This document shows positions 9,127 to 18,192 of a stretch of DNA of 64,000 nucleotides, piece after piece. The notes below the pieces were generated by a model that saw nothing but the letters and a program-made list of their open reading frames with translations, was not told the origin of the DNA and searched no databases. The stretch's first letter is position 1; each line of letters opens with the position of its first letter. The stretch is from NCBI RefSeq assembly GCF_030733205.1, contig NZ_JASHJL010000007.1, positions 124,001 to 188,000 of the forward strand. Direction: 5' to 3'. This stretch comes from Mameliella sp. MMSF_3455 (lineage in GTDB: Bacteria; Pseudomonadota; Alphaproteobacteria; Rhodobacterales; Rhodobacteraceae). The translations under genes were made by a program, and so were the position numbers.

Positions 9127-10017
9127 TCAGGGGGGTGCGCGGTCGACGGAGGCCCTGTTCCGCCCGTCGCGCCAGAGCGAATAGATGCCCGAGGCGACGA
9201 TCAGCGCCGCGCCTGTCAGGGTTATCGTGTTGGGGCGTTCGCCGAAGACCGTGTAGGCCAGGACCAGCGCCACCAGCAGTCGGGAATAGCGGAACGGGGC
9301 CACGACAGAGACCTCGCCGGTGCGCATGGCGGCGGTGAGAGCGGTATATCCGACCACCCCGGCGATCGCAGTGCCGCAGATCATCGCCGTGGCGGGCAGG
9401 CTTGGCAGGCTGGGCGCGGGTTCGAAGGCCATGATGACGAGGCCGGCGAAGGTGACGACGGCAAAACCCAGCACGCCCAGTTGCGAAGGGCGGATATGTG
9501 CGGGGGCGGTGCGGGTGGCCACATCGCGGCCCGCAAATCCGATCATGCCGAGCAGGGCAAAGACGGCGTTTGCCTCGATCCCCGAGGGGGAGGGGCGGAT
9601 GATCAGCAGCACGCCCGCGAAGCCCACGGCTGTGGCCAGCCAGCGGTGCGGGCCGATGCGTTCGCCCAGGAACAGCCCGGCGGACAGCATGACCACCAGC
9701 GGCGCGGCCTGCAGGATGGCGGATGTCGTGGATAGCGGCGTGTAGGCCAGGCTGAGGGCAAAGAAGAGCCGGCCCAGGATCTCGAACCCGGTGCGGATCA
9801 GCAGGCCCTTTTGCAGGTAGGCCGGATCCCAGAGTGGCACGCCCCGGCGCCGCGCTTGCACGGCGTAGATGGTCACCGCCAAGAGGCCGAATTGCACCGT
9901 GCCGAGGCCGGGAGAAATCCCGCCGGAGCCGGTGGCGGCCTTGAAGAAGGCGTCCTCGACCCCGAAGCCAAGCATGGCGAGCATCATCCAGAGGCTGCCC
10001 TTGAGATTGTCGGTCAT
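9127..10017 (-). CDS. EamA/DMT-family permease
   Basis: Ten-helix drug/metabolite transporter superfamily protein of 296 aa with two tandem EamA halves (about 5-140 and 150-285). Start 10017 (MTDNLKGSLWMM) is chosen over 10059 because it begins at the first membrane segment. Substrate cannot be read from sequence; relatives export amino acids, amines or purine-like metabolites. It is inserted between rnc and era with 192- and 88-bp gaps, so it probably has its own promoter. Confidence 0.87.
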   Translation of the reverse strand: MTDNLKGSLWMMLAMLGFGVEDAFFKAATGSGGISPGLGTVQFGLLAVTIYAVQARRRGVPLWDPAYLQKGLLIRTGFEILGRLFFALSLAYTPLSTTSAILQAAPLVVMLSAGLFLGERIGPHRWLATAVGFAGVLLIIRPSPSGIEANAVFALLGMIGFAGRDVATRTAPAHIRPSQLGVLGFAVVTFAGLVIMAFEPAPSLPSLPATAMICGTAIAGVVGYTALTAAMRTGEVSVVAPFRYSRLLVALVLAYTVFGERPNTITLTGAALIVASGIYSLWRDGRNRASVDRAPP

Positions 10018-10209
10018 GCGCGCCCCCTGCGTTGAGATGTGTATAGCGGTACAGCGCATTCATCTGCTCGACCAGAGTCTGTGTATGGGCTGGCTGTGCG
10101 CGGTTGTCGGGGAACGGTGGCCGAACAGGTGCGATTTCGGTCCTGTGACCTCGTGTTGTGCGCCTCGCCCGGGGTGGCCCCTTTCAGAGACAGGGGGACG
10201 GGACCTGGC

Positions 10210-10890
10210 TCAGGTGGTCAACTTGTCCAACAAGGTCCGGGCCGCCATCTGCTCTGCCTGGCGCTTGCTGCCTGCGGTCGCTTCGGCAGAGGTGCCGTCG
10301 GGCAGGCGGACCTCGATGGTGAAGACCGGAGCATGATCCGGACCGCTACGGGCGGTTTCGACGTATTTGGGCGGCTGGTGGCCGCGCGCCTGCGCCCATT
10401 CCTGCAATGCGGTCTTGGCGTCCTTGGCGTCCTCTTCGACGGCGTCGATGCGTTTGTCCCAAAGGCGCAGGATCAGGGCGCGCGCGGCCTCGAACCCGGC
10501 GTCCAGGTAGACCGCGGCAATCACCGCTTCCATCGCGTCCCCCAGCAGCGCCATCTTGCGCCGCCCGCCAGAGAGTTGTTCCGACCGGCCCAGTTTCAGA
10601 GCGTTGCCGATGCCGACCTGGCGCGCGACGTCGGCGCAGGTTTCCTTGCGCACCAGGGCGTTGAACCTGGGTGCCATCTGACCCTCGGTCGCGGCGCGGT
10701 CGCGTTCCAGCAGGGCTTCGGCCATGACCAGACCCAGAACGCGATCGCCGAGGAACTCCAACCGCTGGTTGTCCTCGCGCCCCGGTCCGGACATCGAGGC
10801 ATGGGTGACCGCACGACGCAACAGGCGCGGGTCGGCGAAACGGTGGCCCAGCGACTCTTGCAGGGCGATGAGTTCGGCGGATACCTTCAT
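10210..10890 (-). CDS. rnc: Ribonuclease III
   Basis: Double-strand-specific endoribonuclease that processes rRNA precursors and structured mRNAs. The signature [10 protein letters not shown] occupies residues 41-50, and the C-terminal double-stranded RNA-binding domain spans about 155-226 ([18 protein letters not shown]). The 226-aa length is standard. ATG 10890 overlaps the stop of the upstream signal peptidase gene (ATGA), indicating coupling in a lepB-lepB-rnc operon. Confidence 0.96.
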   Translation of the reverse strand: MKVSAELIALQESLGHRFADPRLLRRAVTHASMSGPGREDNQRLEFLGDRVLGLVMAEALLERDRAATEGQMAPRFNALVRKETCADVARQVGIGNALKLGRSEQLSGGRRKMALLGDAMEAVIAAVYLDAGFEAARALILRLWDKRIDAVEEDAKDAKTALQEWAQARGHQPPKYVETARSGPDHAPVFTIEVRLPDGTSAEATAGSKRQAEQMAARTLLDKLTT

Positions 10891-11855
10891 TCGATTGTCC
10901 TCAGCAGACGCCCTTCGCGCCCTTCCTGCGAATAGAGCACCAGACGCACCCGACCTGCAACATGGCTCAGGGGAACCAGCCCGACACCGCCCGATCTCCG
11001 GGGGATGCGGCTGTCCAGCGAATTGTCGCGGTTGTCGCCGAGGACAAAGATATGCCCATCGGGAACGCGGAATTCGACGGTGCCGTCGGTGCGATGCGTG
11101 CCGATGTTCAGCACGGTGTAGCTTTGGCCGCCGGGCAGGGTTTCGCGCGCGGCCTGTTTGATGCAGGGGGCGCCGGGTGCCGTTGGGGACAGGCAGCGCG
11201 GACGCGTTCCGATCATTGTGGGGCGGTTGGGTTCGTTCCAGTCTGGGAGGGGGGCTTGCGGCACCGGGGTGTCGTTCAGGATCACCTGACCATCGCGCAT
11301 CTGCACGCGGTCGCCGGGCAGCCCGATCACCCGCTTGATGAAGTCCAGCCCGCTGACCGGATGCCGAAAGACGATCACCGCGCCGCGTTCCGGAGCCGAA
11401 AAGCTGCGAGTGGCCAGCGCGTAGTCGCCGGGTTGAAGGGTAGGTGACATGCTGCCGGTCGGGATGATGTAGGGCGCCCAGAACACGCGACTGCCGATCA
11501 GGGCAACCATGACCCAGACAAGCGCCCGACCCGACTGGCTGAAGGGGCCCGGTGTGGCATCGGGCCGGTTGCTGCGGATTGCCATGATCGCCACCAGCGC
11601 AAGCGAGACCAGAGGGATCGCCAGGCCCCACATCCACCAGCCGGACCAGCCCATCGCGCGCAGGCGCCGCCGGGCATGCCCCCAGAACAGCAGGGTTGCC
11701 ATTGCAGCGGCCAGCGCCCCGACGGCCCCGGCCGGGCTGAGCGGGGACAGTCGGCCCTGCGCGACCAGCAGCGCAACCACCAGCACGGCGGCCAGAACGA
11801 ACCCGGCGCGGCCGGTCAGGCCGCGCCAGTCAAAGGCTTCAGTCAGAAAGCTCAC
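10887..11855 (-). CDS. Second signal peptidase I with polytopic N-terminal domain
   Basis: A type I signal peptidase (S26) paralogue of 322 aa. Catalytic dyad: Ser135 in PTGSMSPTL and Lys174 in [12 protein letters not shown]; box [11 protein letters not shown] is intact. Unlike the adjacent LepB, about 120 residues precede the catalytic core and form four predicted membrane helices; the opening [12 protein letters not shown] recalls DUF805-type domains. It overlaps the first lepB and rnc by ATGA on both sides. It is probably active; whether it has separate substrates is unknown. Confidence 0.9.
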   Translation of the reverse strand: MSFLTEAFDWRGLTGRAGFVLAAVLVVALLVAQGRLSPLSPAGAVGALAAAMATLLFWGHARRRLRAMGWSGWWMWGLAIPLVSLALVAIMAIRSNRPDATPGPFSQSGRALVWVMVALIGSRVFWAPYIIPTGSMSPTLQPGDYALATRSFSAPERGAVIVFRHPVSGLDFIKRVIGLPGDRVQMRDGQVILNDTPVPQAPLPDWNEPNRPTMIGTRPRCLSPTAPGAPCIKQAARETLPGGQSYTVLNIGTHRTDGTVEFRVPDGHIFVLGDNRDNSLDSRIPRRSGGVGLVPLSHVAGRVRLVLYSQEGREGRLLRTIE

Positions 11856-12685
11856 TCGATCACTTGGAAGTACCGGTCGCTCCGCCAGGTCCAGAAGAAG
11901 AGCATCGACCGACCGGCGGAAGAGAACATGATCCGGTCAGCCCGACCGATCAGGTTCTCGTAGGGGACAAAGCCGACGCCATTGGCGATATTGGGCACGC
12001 GGCTGTCCGAAGAGTTGTCGCGGTTGTCCCCCATGAAGAAGTAGTGCCCTTCGGGAACCGTGTAGACCGGGGTGTTGTCGGATCCCTGCATGCCGATGTT
12101 CAGGATCGAATGGCTGACACCGTTGGGCAGCGTCTCGATCAGCTTTTCCTTGATGCAGGTGGCGCCGTCCCCGACCGTGCCGTTGGAACAGCGCGGGCGC
12201 AGGCCCTGCGGTCCTTGCGGCGCGGCCAGTTCCTCGAAGGTGCCATCCGGGGTCAGTTCGACCGGTTGGCCATTGATGTGCAGCACACCGTTGCGCATCT
12301 GGATGCGTTCGCCCGGCAAGCCGACCAGCCGCTTGATGAAGTCGCGCCCCGACACCGGGTGACGGAACACGACCACGTCGCCGCGCTTGGGCTCTCCACC
12401 AAAGAGGCGCTTGTTGTCGCCATCGGCCCAGCCACAGAAGTCCTGCGCGTCCACGTTGATGCCGAAACGCGGAATGATGATCGAGGGGCAGGAGGCATAG
12501 GAATAGCCATAGGCCATCTTGTTCACGAACAGGAAGTCGCCGATCAGCAGCGTGTCCTTCATCGATCCCGAGGGGATCCAGAAAGGCTGGAACAGGAAGG
12601 TGCGGAAGACGCCCGCGATCAGCAGCGCGTAGACAACCGTCTTGATGGTCTCGACGAGACCGCCCTTCTTTTCTTCCTTCGCCAT
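11852..12685 (-). CDS. lepB: Signal peptidase I
   Basis: Membrane-bound Ser/Lys protease that removes signal peptides from exported proteins. Start 12685 (MAKEEKKGG) gives 277 aa. A single N-terminal anchor (about 12-35) is followed by Ser41 in [10 protein letters not shown], Lys118 in [12 protein letters not shown] and [11 protein letters not shown]. First gene of the lepB-lepB-rnc unit; acpS lies further upstream, separated by the plus-strand protease gene. Confidence 0.96.
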   Translation of the reverse strand: MAKEEKKGGLVETIKTVVYALLIAGVFRTFLFQPFWIPSGSMKDTLLIGDFLFVNKMAYGYSYASCPSIIIPRFGINVDAQDFCGWADGDNKRLFGGEPKRGDVVVFRHPVSGRDFIKRLVGLPGERIQMRNGVLHINGQPVELTPDGTFEELAAPQGPQGLRPRCSNGTVGDGATCIKEKLIETLPNGVSHSILNIGMQGSDNTPVYTVPEGHYFFMGDNRDNSSDSRVPNIANGVGFVPYENLIGRADRIMFSSAGRSMLFFWTWRSDRYFQVIE

Positions 12686-12826
12686 GTGATCTGCCCTTTG
12701 CCTCACCTGTCCGGCGCTTCATGGGCGGCGGGGCAGGGCGTGTCAAGGCACGAGGGCCGGGCGTTGACCGGGCAGGGCAGCGCTTGCTACGGTTTGCGGA
12801 TTGTCAGGTCCGTCCGGGATTTCTTC

Positions 12827-14695
12827 ATGACCTTGCCTCGCCTTCTCGCCGCGCTGCTCTTCGTGCTAGCCGGACACGGTGCCAGCGCTTTCGAAGGTTG
12901 CAAATTCTCCTTTCGCATCGACACGCAAAGCTCGGCCCTTCAGGCGCTGATCCAAGGGGCATCGGAACGCGGCGGGTTCTGGCGCCCGATCACCGAGGCC
13001 CCGGACGACGTGCAGGATATCGCGCGTTATATCGGGCGCCTGGACGTCTGCCTGATGACGCCGGATGGCAAGCCTCGGACGGTGACGCTCAACGGTCAGA
13101 CCCGGACGCTGAAAAGCCCGCAGATGACCACCTGTACCGCGGCGCTCCTGCCCGGAAACCGCCTGCTGACCAACAACCACTGTTACTACAACGATGTCAT
13201 GGTCGCGGCGGGGTTCACCTTCGTTCAGGAGGCGCGTATCAACTTTGGCTATACGGCGGCGGATTTCACCGGCGACGTCAAGACTTATGCCGTCTCGACG
13301 CGCGAGCTTGCGCGGGATGAAAAGCTTGACGCGATGGTGCTGCAGATCTTCGGCGCGGATGCGAACGAGGCACTGGGCGGGCATGTGCCGATGGTGATGC
13401 AGCCGCGCGTGCGCCCGCGGCGCGCGCTGACGATGATCCACCATCCGAACGGCGATCCGCAGCAGTTCTCATCCGGAACCTGTCAGGTACACCCGGACCA
13501 GAGCAAGCTGCCCGAAGAGGCGTCGCAATTGCGCCATAGCTGCGAGACGACGGGCGGCTCGTCCGGCTCCCTTCTGCTGGATGCGCGCTCCTTGGCCGTT
13601 GTCGGCCTGCATAACCAGGGTGGGTTGCACGGGCGCGGCGGCTTTAACGGCGGGCACAAGATTGCTGCGGTCGAAGCAGCTTTGGGGCTGGGATTTCGGG
13701 CCAAGGCGGCGCCGGAGCCCGTTGTCATTCAAAAGCCGGACCCGGAAACCCTTGCCCAGGAGGCTCTGACCGAGGCGCTGCAGCTGGACGGCATCGAAGC
13801 GCGGCGCGCGGCGCTGGAAAACGTGGTTTCGCAATTTCCCGACAGCCGCGCCGCGAGAAGTGCCGGATTCACTTTGGACCTGATGATCTCAAAGCGCGAT
13901 CCTGAGGTCGAGGCCGCGGTGGCTCTGACCAAGGCTCTGTCGTTGCAAGGTGCGGCACAGACCCAAGCACTTTCGGACCTGCTTCAGGCGTATCCGGGCA
14001 CGACCGCCGCAAAAAGTGCAAGTACGTTCTTGACTACGGCAATGGCGTCCAAATCCGATACACCTGTAGCAGTTACCGACGGCCTAGCGCGGTTGGAACG
14101 GCCCGATGAAGCGCCCCGTTTCGATGGCAATACTCTGTTTGTCGCGGGCGCCAAGTTGACCGGCCATGGTGCTGTGCGTGTGGTTGGCGCAGATCCCGGC
14201 TCGGTGTTTCGGACCGGGGACATGGTTGTTCGGGTCGGGGGGGCCACCGTCGAGAGTGCGGCTAGCCTGTACTTGACGCTTTCCGGGGCTGCCCGGAAAA
14301 TGCAGGGCAGAATGAATGTTGAGGTTCTGCGCAACGGCCGAGGCCTTGGTGTGACTGTCCGCCTATCCGAAGTAGAGCAGGAGGTGGGAGCGACCTTACT
14401 TTCCCGTGCTCTTACCGACGGAGACTTTCGCTTTGACGGATATCGGCTCAGCTATGGCGAACTCGAATTCGGTGGTTCTGTTGCGGTCGAGGTGATCGGT
14501 GCCGGGGAAACCGCCCGGCTGCGGGTTGGGGATCGAGTTGTAAGCGTCGACGGTGAGCCCGTCCGAAGTGTGCCAGCGTTTTATCTCAGGCTACGCAAGG
14601 CATCGGGCCAGGGCAAATCTAACCTCAGACTGGGGGTTGCGCGTGCCGGGCGAACCTGGTCTGTCACGATGCCCGTGGGCCGACTGAAGCCCTGA
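12827..14695 (+). CDS. Secreted trypsin-like serine protease with two PDZ domains
   Basis: A 622-aa exported protein. Signal peptide 1-21; chymotrypsin-fold domain about 90-290 with probable triad His118 (TNNHC), Asp168 (KLDAM) and Ser246 (GSSGS); two helical repeats at about 310-400, each with a QFPDS/AYPGT-like turn; PDZ domains at about 430-515 and 535-620. The plan resembles HtrA/Deg proteases but with a helical linker before the PDZ pair. It is divergent from lepB and interrupts the acpS-lepB neighbourhood. Substrate and role are unknown; envelope protein quality control is a reasonable guess. Confidence 0.85.
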   Translation: MTLPRLLAALLFVLAGHGASAFEGCKFSFRIDTQSSALQALIQGASERGGFWRPITEAPDDVQDIARYIGRLDVCLMTPDGKPRTVTLNGQTRTLKSPQMTTCTAALLPGNRLLTNNHCYYNDVMVAAGFTFVQEARINFGYTAADFTGDVKTYAVSTRELARDEKLDAMVLQIFGADANEALGGHVPMVMQPRVRPRRALTMIHHPNGDPQQFSSGTCQVHPDQSKLPEEASQLRHSCETTGGSSGSLLLDARSLAVVGLHNQGGLHGRGGFNGGHKIAAVEAALGLGFRAKAAPEPVVIQKPDPETLAQEALTEALQLDGIEARRAALENVVSQFPDSRAARSAGFTLDLMISKRDPEVEAAVALTKALSLQGAAQTQALSDLLQAYPGTTAAKSASTFLTTAMASKSDTPVAVTDGLARLERPDEAPRFDGNTLFVAGAKLTGHGAVRVVGADPGSVFRTGDMVVRVGGATVESAASLYLTLSGAARKMQGRMNVEVLRNGRGLGVTVRLSEVEQEVGATLLSRALTDGDFRFDGYRLSYGELEFGGSVAVEVIGAGETARLRVGDRVVSVDGEPVRSVPAFYLRLRKASGQGKSNLRLGVARAGRTWSVTMPVGRLKP

Positions 14696-14712
14696 AAGCT
14701 CGCCATGGCGCA

Positions 14713-15114
14713 TCAGGTACAGGGCCGCGCATCGATCACGACGAAGGCCTGCGCCCAGGGGTGATCGTCGGTCAGGGTGACGTGGATGATGGCCTCGTAC
14801 CCCTCGGGCGTCATCGCCTCCAGCCGCTCTTTTGCCCAGCCTGTTACCTCCATCACCGGCTGGCCGGTGTGCAGGTTGCTGACAGCCATGTCCTTCCAGG
14901 CGATGCCCATGCGCAGCCCCGTTCCGAGCGCCTTGGAGCAGGCCTCTTTCGCAGCCCAGCGTTTGGCGTAGGTGCCGGGCGTATCCGCCCGGCGTTCGGC
15001 CTTGGCCTGTTCCACGTCGGTGAAGACGCGGTTGCGGAACCGGTCGCCGAAACGGTCAAGCGTGCCGGCGATCCGGTCGATGTTGGCCAGGTCGGTGCCG
15101 ATGCCAAGGATCAT
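14713..15114 (-). CDS. acpS: Holo-[acyl-carrier-protein] synthase
   Basis: Transfers 4'-phosphopantetheine from CoA to apo-ACP, activating fatty acid synthesis. Start 15114 (MILGIGTDL) gives 133 aa. The Mg/CoA-binding GIGTDL and [12 protein letters not shown] motifs are intact. It belongs to the conserved pdxJ-acpS-lepB-rnc-era chromosomal order, although here several extra genes are interspersed. Confidence 0.95.
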   Translation of the reverse strand: MILGIGTDLANIDRIAGTLDRFGDRFRNRVFTDVEQAKAERRADTPGTYAKRWAAKEACSKALGTGLRMGIAWKDMAVSNLHTGQPVMEVTGWAKERLEAMTPEGYEAIIHVTLTDDHPWAQAFVVIDARPCT

Positions 15115-15181
15115 TGCGTCAGCCTCCTGCGGGCGGGTGGGAACCCGCCCCACAAACCCCGGCGCCGCGCCAAGGTCAAGA

Positions 15182-15640
15182 TCAGGGGAGGATGTCGCCG
15201 TCGATGACGCCGGTGGCCTGGTTGAGCGTAAAGCGCAGGGTCGCCGCGCCGGGCATGGCGGTGGCCGGGTCGTAGACGCTCACAGGGACGGTGAATGTCA
15301 GGCCCGTGGCGGGGTCGTAGTCGGCGGTCAGGGCGCCGAATTCCATCCCGGCAAAGCCCATGCCGTTCAGCCCGATCACCTTGCACTGACGGTCCCCCAG
15401 TTCCGAATAGGGCGGCGACAGCACCAGCATCCAGGCCCAGCCGGCGGCGGGCTCGATAGTGTCCATCAGCGCCAGGCGGGTCTTGCCGTTGGAAAAGGTA
15501 CGGCTGTGCGCCTCCCAGGGTTCGACGATGTTGCGGGCGCTGGCCTGCCAGTCGCAGTCCTGCACGGTGACGATGGTCTCTTGTGCCGCCGCAAGGGCCG
15601 GAAGCAGGACAAGGGGCAGGGCGCAGAACAGGCGTTTCAT
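15182..15640 (-). CDS. Hypothetical periplasmic protein
   Basis: A 152-aa protein with a typical signal peptide ([19 protein letters not shown]). Two cysteines of the mature part (in VQDCDW and RQCKVIG) could form a disulfide. It is mostly beta-strand in character with no recognised domain. Start 15640 is the first ATG that opens the signal peptide. It is 67 bp upstream of acpS on the same strand. I do not recognise it. Confidence 0.7.
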   Translation of the reverse strand: MKRLFCALPLVLLPALAAAQETIVTVQDCDWQASARNIVEPWEAHSRTFSNGKTRLALMDTIEPAAGWAWMLVLSPPYSELGDRQCKVIGLNGMGFAGMEFGALTADYDPATGLTFTVPVSVYDPATAMPGAATLRFTLNQATGVIDGDILP

Positions 15641-15750
15641 GGGGTTGATCCTTGTCAGAACGGCTTTTGCGCAAGGATAGCCCCTCCAGGACAAGGGGGC
15701 GAGGCGGGGATTTCCCGACTTTTCCCGACCCTCCCCGATCTTGCGGCTGT

Positions 15751-16584
15751 TCAGAAGCCGAGGCGCTGCAAGCGCCCGATCACCTTGCGGAAAATGACTG
15801 GCGGCAGGATTTCTTGCAGCATGTCAGCCCGCTTCACCTGCCGGTCGACTTGATCCCTCGTGCCGGGGCGGGGTTTGAACAGCGTCGTGTGGGATTTGCG
15901 CCTGTGGTCCCAGGTGGCGGTGTAGTAATACAGGGCCAGCGACATGCGGGGCTCCCCGTCGGGATGGTTCACCGTCTCGGGGTTGCCGTGCCACGTGTCG
16001 GACCCGGTGTTGAAGCAGCACATGCGGTTGAAAAGCGGCACGAAGCCCGCGACCTTTTCCGTCATGTCGGTGTTCCAGATCTCGAAGGAGCCGCCGTATT
16101 TCTCTTTCCAGCCCTTGTTCAGGTAGATCAGGATATTCAGCCGCCGTTCCAGGTTGAGCTTCTGATTGTGGTTGAAGTCCGCATGGATATCGAGGTGCCC
16201 GCCGTTGGCGACCACATGCACGCCGCCTCCCGCGAAATAGGGGTCCGGGATCAGCCCGTTGATGCCGGTCATCTCTTCGAGGAAGCGCACAAAGGGGCGC
16301 GAGTTCAAGACGTAGAACAGGTTGCGCGTGTAGGGCGGCAGGCGCTCCGGCAGGTAGCTGGATTTCAGCTTTTCCTGCGGGCGGTTGAACATGTCCTCGG
16401 CTTCGGGCAGCTGTTCCAGCTCTTCCAGGACCCGGTCCAGCACCTCTGCGGGCAGAAAATCGTCAAAGCTGCCGTAGGGATAGGGTTGGCGATCGCGATA
16501 GGTCGCGGCGGCGGCTGCGCCTGCCGCCTTGGCAGCCGTTGCGTCGATGGCAAGGGTTTCTGGATCCATTGGAATGACGGGCAT
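15751..16584 (-). CDS. 2OG-Fe(II) oxygenase (prolyl 4-hydroxylase-like)
   Basis: Non-haem iron dioxygenase of 277 aa. The iron-binding facial triad reads HAD (in DIHADFNHN) and a later His in DTWHGNP, with Arg in RMSLALYYY for 2-oxoglutarate. The family hydroxylates prolines or other side chains, and members near glycosyltransferases act on carbohydrate contexts. The ATG at 16584 with GAAGGT upstream is preferred; a TTG at 16656 would add 24 basic residues. Substrate unknown. Confidence 0.85.
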   Translation of the reverse strand: MPVIPMDPETLAIDATAAKAAGAAAAATYRDRQPYPYGSFDDFLPAEVLDRVLEELEQLPEAEDMFNRPQEKLKSSYLPERLPPYTRNLFYVLNSRPFVRFLEEMTGINGLIPDPYFAGGGVHVVANGGHLDIHADFNHNQKLNLERRLNILIYLNKGWKEKYGGSFEIWNTDMTEKVAGFVPLFNRMCCFNTGSDTWHGNPETVNHPDGEPRMSLALYYYTATWDHRRKSHTTLFKPRPGTRDQVDRQVKRADMLQEILPPVIFRKVIGRLQRLGF

Positions 16585-16697
16585 GACGGCACCTTCGGCA
16601 ATTGCAGGCGTTTTGGCCCGCTGTACCGGGGTTTTACGGCGAAAAAATGGAGGCAATCCCGCGGAGTGCTGTGAACCGAATGATCGATCCGCGCGGG

Positions 16698-17447
16698 TCA
16701 GCCGCGCGCGGCGTCCATCAGGCGGCGCATTTCCGCGATGGCCGGGCCGAGACCGCGAAAGATCGCCTCTCCCACCAGGAAGTGGCCGATGTTCAGTTCC
16801 ATGACCTCGGGAAATGCGGCGACGGGTTGCACGGTCTCGTAGGTCAGCCCGTGTCCGGCGTGTACCTCCAACCCCAGCGAATGCGCATAGGTGGCCATTT
16901 CACGCATCCGTTCCAGTTCCGCGTCGCGCTTGTCGACCTGCCCCTCGGCGTGGAAATCGCAATAGGCGCCGGTGTGCAACTCGATCACCTGCGCGCCGAT
17001 CCGGTGCGCGGCCTCGATCTGGCGCTGGTCGGCGGCAATGAAGATCGACACACGGCAACCGGCCTCTCGCAGGGGAGCGATGAAATGCGCCAGCTTGTTT
17101 TCTTCACGTGCCACCTCAAGCCCGCCCTCGGTGGTCTTTTCCTCGCGCTTTTCGGGGACGATGCAGACGGCATGCGGCTTGTGACGCAGGGCGATCTTCT
17201 GCATCTCGTCGGTGGCGGCCATCTCGAAATTGAGCGGCACGCTCAGGTTTTCCATCAGCCCGTCGATGTCCGCGTCCGAGATATGGCGCCGGTCCTCGCG
17301 CAGGTGCGCGGTGATGCCGTCGGCGCCGGCTTCCTCTGCCAGCTTGGCCGCCCGGATCGGATCGGGATAGGCGCCACCGCGCGCATTTCGCACGGTTGCG
17401 ACGTGATCAATGTTGACGCCAAGGCGCAGTTGTCCGGTTTGGGTCAT
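16698..17447 (-). CDS. pdxJ: Pyridoxine 5'-phosphate synthase
   Basis: TIM-barrel enzyme that condenses 1-deoxyxylulose 5-phosphate and 3-amino-2-oxopropyl phosphate to pyridoxine phosphate, the last ring-forming step of DXP-dependent vitamin B6 synthesis. [16 protein letters not shown] opens the protein, with [12 protein letters not shown] and ELHTGAYC loops intact; 249 aa is normal. It is part of the conserved rsh-to-era region. Confidence 0.96.
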   Translation of the reverse strand: MTQTGQLRLGVNIDHVATVRNARGGAYPDPIRAAKLAEEAGADGITAHLREDRRHISDADIDGLMENLSVPLNFEMAATDEMQKIALRHKPHAVCIVPEKREEKTTEGGLEVAREENKLAHFIAPLREAGCRVSIFIAADQRQIEAAHRIGAQVIELHTGAYCDFHAEGQVDKRDAELERMREMATYAHSLGLEVHAGHGLTYETVQPVAAFPEVMELNIGHFLVGEAIFRGLGPAIAEMRRLMDAARG

Positions 17448-17540
17448 GAAGGCGATCCCCGTTCTGGAATTTGATCAAAAGCTAGAGTGGCGGGCAGGAA
17501 AAAGAAAGCGGGAATCGGGTGGTTCCAGACGGCCCGGCGA

Positions 17541-18176
17541 TCACTTGGCCTCGCGCGCCTTTTTCTTCTTCAGCTCGGCCAGCTTGGCCTTGATGGCCCC
17601 CTTGCGGCGGTTCTGAAAGGCTGTGATCAGCGGCCGCGAGACATAGTAGGCGATGGTGGCCGCGATCAGACCGGGCAGGATGCCGCCCACCATGTAGGGA
17701 AAGAACACCTCGTCATAAAAGATCTTGAGGTGGCTCCAGTCGGTCTTGTCCGGGGTGAAAATGGCGATGAAATTGTCCCAGAGGTCTTGGCCCGCCTTGA
17801 CGAATTTCTTGCCTATGCTGCCGTGATCCTCATCCGCTTCGAGCCCCAGCAGCCAATACCCCGTCTTCATCGCGATCACGCCGATGGGCACATAGGTCAG
17901 CGGATTGCCGAAAAACGTCGACAGGATCGCCGCCAGGATGTTGCCCCGCATGATCCAGGCGATCAGCGCGGCGGTGAAGAAGTGAAACCCGTAAAAGGGC
18001 GTAAAGGTGGTCAGCACACCGGCAAAGATGCCGCGCGCGATTCTGTCGGGAGGATCGGGCAAGCGGTTGACGCGCAACTGGACATACCGCGCCGCCCGCG
18101 CCCAGCCGCCTCGTGGCCAGAGCACTTCGAGCACGATCCGGCCGATCGGCCGTCTGTCGCGTCTCTTGAAGACCAA
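17541..18176 (-). CDS. DUF2062 membrane protein
   Basis: A 211-aa protein with about three hydrophobic segments and a lysine-rich C-terminal tail (KKKKAREAK). The family is widespread and uncharacterised; GxFxGxxxTFTPFYGFHF and GNPLTY motifs mark it. I place the start at TTG 18176, with GAAAGG 6 bp upstream and 16 bp after the rsh stop; reading further upstream would run deep into rsh. It probably shares the rsh transcript. Confidence 0.82.
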   Translation of the reverse strand: MVFKRRDRRPIGRIVLEVLWPRGGWARAARYVQLRVNRLPDPPDRIARGIFAGVLTTFTPFYGFHFFTAALIAWIMRGNILAAILSTFFGNPLTYVPIGVIAMKTGYWLLGLEADEDHGSIGKKFVKAGQDLWDNFIAIFTPDKTDWSHLKIFYDEVFFPYMVGGILPGLIAATIAYYVSRPLITAFQNRRKGAIKAKLAELKKKKAREAK

Positions 18177-18192
18177 GCTGTGCCTTTCTTGC

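Noticed and set aside
13980-14695. Apparent change in base composition in the PDZ part of the secreted protease
   Set aside because: Hand counts of two 60-base blocks (34/60 and 35/60 GC) match a block from the protease part (34/60), so there is no firm compositional break.
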